A stretch of DNA of 64,000 nucleotides from Aptenodytes patagonicus (lineage: Eukaryota; Chordata; Aves; Sphenisciformes; Spheniscidae): positions 29,147,746 to 29,211,745 of the forward strand of contig NC_134951.1 in the NCBI RefSeq assembly GCF_965638725.1, in the 5' to 3' direction. Every line of letters begins with the position of its first letter. The first letter of the stretch is position 1. Made by a program: the position numbers and the translations under genes. Positions 62,472-64,000 of the stretch are shown in pieces. The notes beneath the pieces were generated by a model that searched no databases, was not told the origin of the DNA, and worked only from the letters and a program-made list of their open reading frames with translations.

Positions 62472-64000
62472 CAAACCTAAAGAAATGCCTCGACCAAAGA
62501 GGCATAACTGAGCTCAGCTTTCTCACACGTAATCTCCCAGGTGTTCTGTACACCGTGAGATTACCTATGATGCCTTCTTGTTACTTCAGACTGAAATATG
62601 GGATAAAATAGATGTTTTAATGAAATTGCTGGTATTCATTCAATAGCCAACGTTTTGTTGAAAAATTCATCGGTAAACATGTGTTATTCATTTGGTTTAC
62701 TCTTCTCTGTATCTTCCAAGTCAAATGCACTTGCTCAACAAGTCAAAACAAGTGCTACGCTGCAGCTGCTCCAGTAATAATTAAATGCTGGAAGGCTTTC
62801 AGTTGTTGATACAGTACAAGTAGAAAAGCAACACCCTGCTTTTCTTATGCTGGTTTGATCCTGGCCAATGCAATAGCAGGAATAATTAACCAGAATAAAG
62901 AGATTGAGTTTTGGAAGTGAACAGAATTATGAGAGTCTAAGTCTGGGTATTATCATGATCATAATATAAAAGATAGTTGACAAAGTGATTCCTCAAAATC
63001 TAATTTTTCTTCTGGTTTCAACAGTATAATGCACTGTATCCTTCAACCTCCTGAATGCAAAACTTTCACTCCAGTTGTTCAGCTGTAGCACGAAGCACAA
63101 CAAAAGGTACACTGCATATATGTGCTTTTTAATTCTACTAACAGTGGTAGAATGAATCTCAGCTGAATCTTCTTCCATAAATTTTAAAGTTGAAAGTCCA
63201 GCTAGTCACAGCTTCTAGGATTAACAGTAACAGGTCATATTTGGACCTATTTTGTGCTGTCAGTAGTAATGTGTGCCAAAAGAAAGAAGCATCGCAACCA
63301 AGGGTCTGGGAGGAGGCAATGAAGAAAAAATCACGTGCAGTTTGCTATTTTGAATGTAACAAGTATGGACCCTCTGATTTCTTCATTAAGTCACACTGTA
63401 TTACAAAGGCACTCCAATCACAAATACCTATTTTAAAAATGCATATCCACTAAGTTTTTAGTTGTGTTCATTTTCATCAGTGATAAATAAATCTTTACTT
63501 GAAAGAATAGAACAGATCGGAGAAAAGATCACTGTATTATATAGTTCTGAGTTAATACATAGATAAATTAGCTAAACGTTACACCGCCATGCCTGAGGCT
63601 GTTAATTTTGTCTGCATTTTCAATGATGTCTATTTTGCCTGGGCTTTGGCAAAGCCAGTAGATTTTGATACCGTCTATCAATAGACTTCCATTTTTTCTC
63701 ATATTTAATTCTGTTTTTCTCTAATCACAGATTGTCACAAAGAAAACCAACAATTATTCCCAGGTTTCTGACTGTGTGTGAAAGTCAGGATGTCAGATCA
63801 ACACAACCTCAAGGTTAACAAATGACAGAAAAAAAGATCCCTCTTGGGTTCAGCTGCAACCGAATAGGAACAAAAGTTATACCTCTGGGATCCAATGGTC
63901 AGAAAATAGGTGTAAGTTATAACTGTTTTGACACTGTAAAAGTATACAGATGGAACATAACTTCTGAGAAGGGTGAAAGGGCATATATCATCATAGGGCA

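Larger units (their letters stand above)
54511..64000 (-). other. BMP5: BMP5 intron 1 (proximal part, runs off the window)
   Basis: At least 9.5 kb of intron 1 lie here. I looked on the minus strand for the signal-peptide exon and the conserved propeptide start and found neither, so exon 1 should be beyond 64000. The stretch holds a TA/TG-rich low-complexity segment (55841-55992) and a CR1 3' end (61879-62471). The rest is AT-rich sequence without recognisable genes. Confidence 0.8.

Noticed and set aside
61927..62511. 194-codon plus-strand open frame
   Set aside because: It is the antisense of the well-preserved CR1 C-terminal frame; residues such as [13 protein letters not shown] have no protein family meaning.

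Overview
This is vertebrate nuclear DNA, almost certainly from a bird. It is AT-rich and gene-poor, and its repeats are mostly CR1 LINE copies ending in the avian octamer tail (ATTCTATG repeats). It also holds a solo retroviral-type LTR and a few very old MIR-like SINEs. I see no bacterial, CRISPR or phage content, no rRNA and no convincing tRNA.

The only host protein-coding gene I can support is BMP5, on the minus strand. Six consecutive coding exons (2 to 7) can be placed to the base between 54510 and 18308. Each is bounded by AG/GT splice sites, except that the last ends in a TAG stop. They total 878 coding bases: most of the TGF-beta propeptide, the RSVR processing site and the whole seven-cysteine mature ligand. 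The first coding exon (signal peptide and start of the propeptide) is not seen and should lie beyond 64000 on the same strand.

Layout, low to high coordinate. 1-18307 is the 3' flank of BMP5, including an AT-rich 3' UTR of unknown length; it holds one CR1 scrap, one MIR-like SINE and a GC-rich block at about 11.0-11.4 kb. 18308-18457 is exon 7, 21758-21868 exon 6 and 23688-23764 exon 5. Intron 4 (23765-37727) is the repeat-rich part: at least three clear CR1 copies in both orientations, one further ancient CR1-like stretch and possibly another, and an LTR nested inside the largest CR1. 37728-37925 is exon 4, which carries the cleavage site. Introns 3 and 2 flank exon 3 (48357-48505). Exon 2 is 54318-54510. 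The rest is the proximal part of intron 1, with a well-preserved CR1 3' end at about 61.9-62.5 kb.

The exons encode one secreted BMP ligand precursor. The CR1 open frames are retroelement remnants, mostly frameshifted and 5' truncated. I found no previously undescribed system. The most informative observations are the dated nesting of the LTR in CR1, the opposite-strand CR1 copies flanking exons 2 to 4, and possible regulatory sequence in the BMP5 flank and introns.
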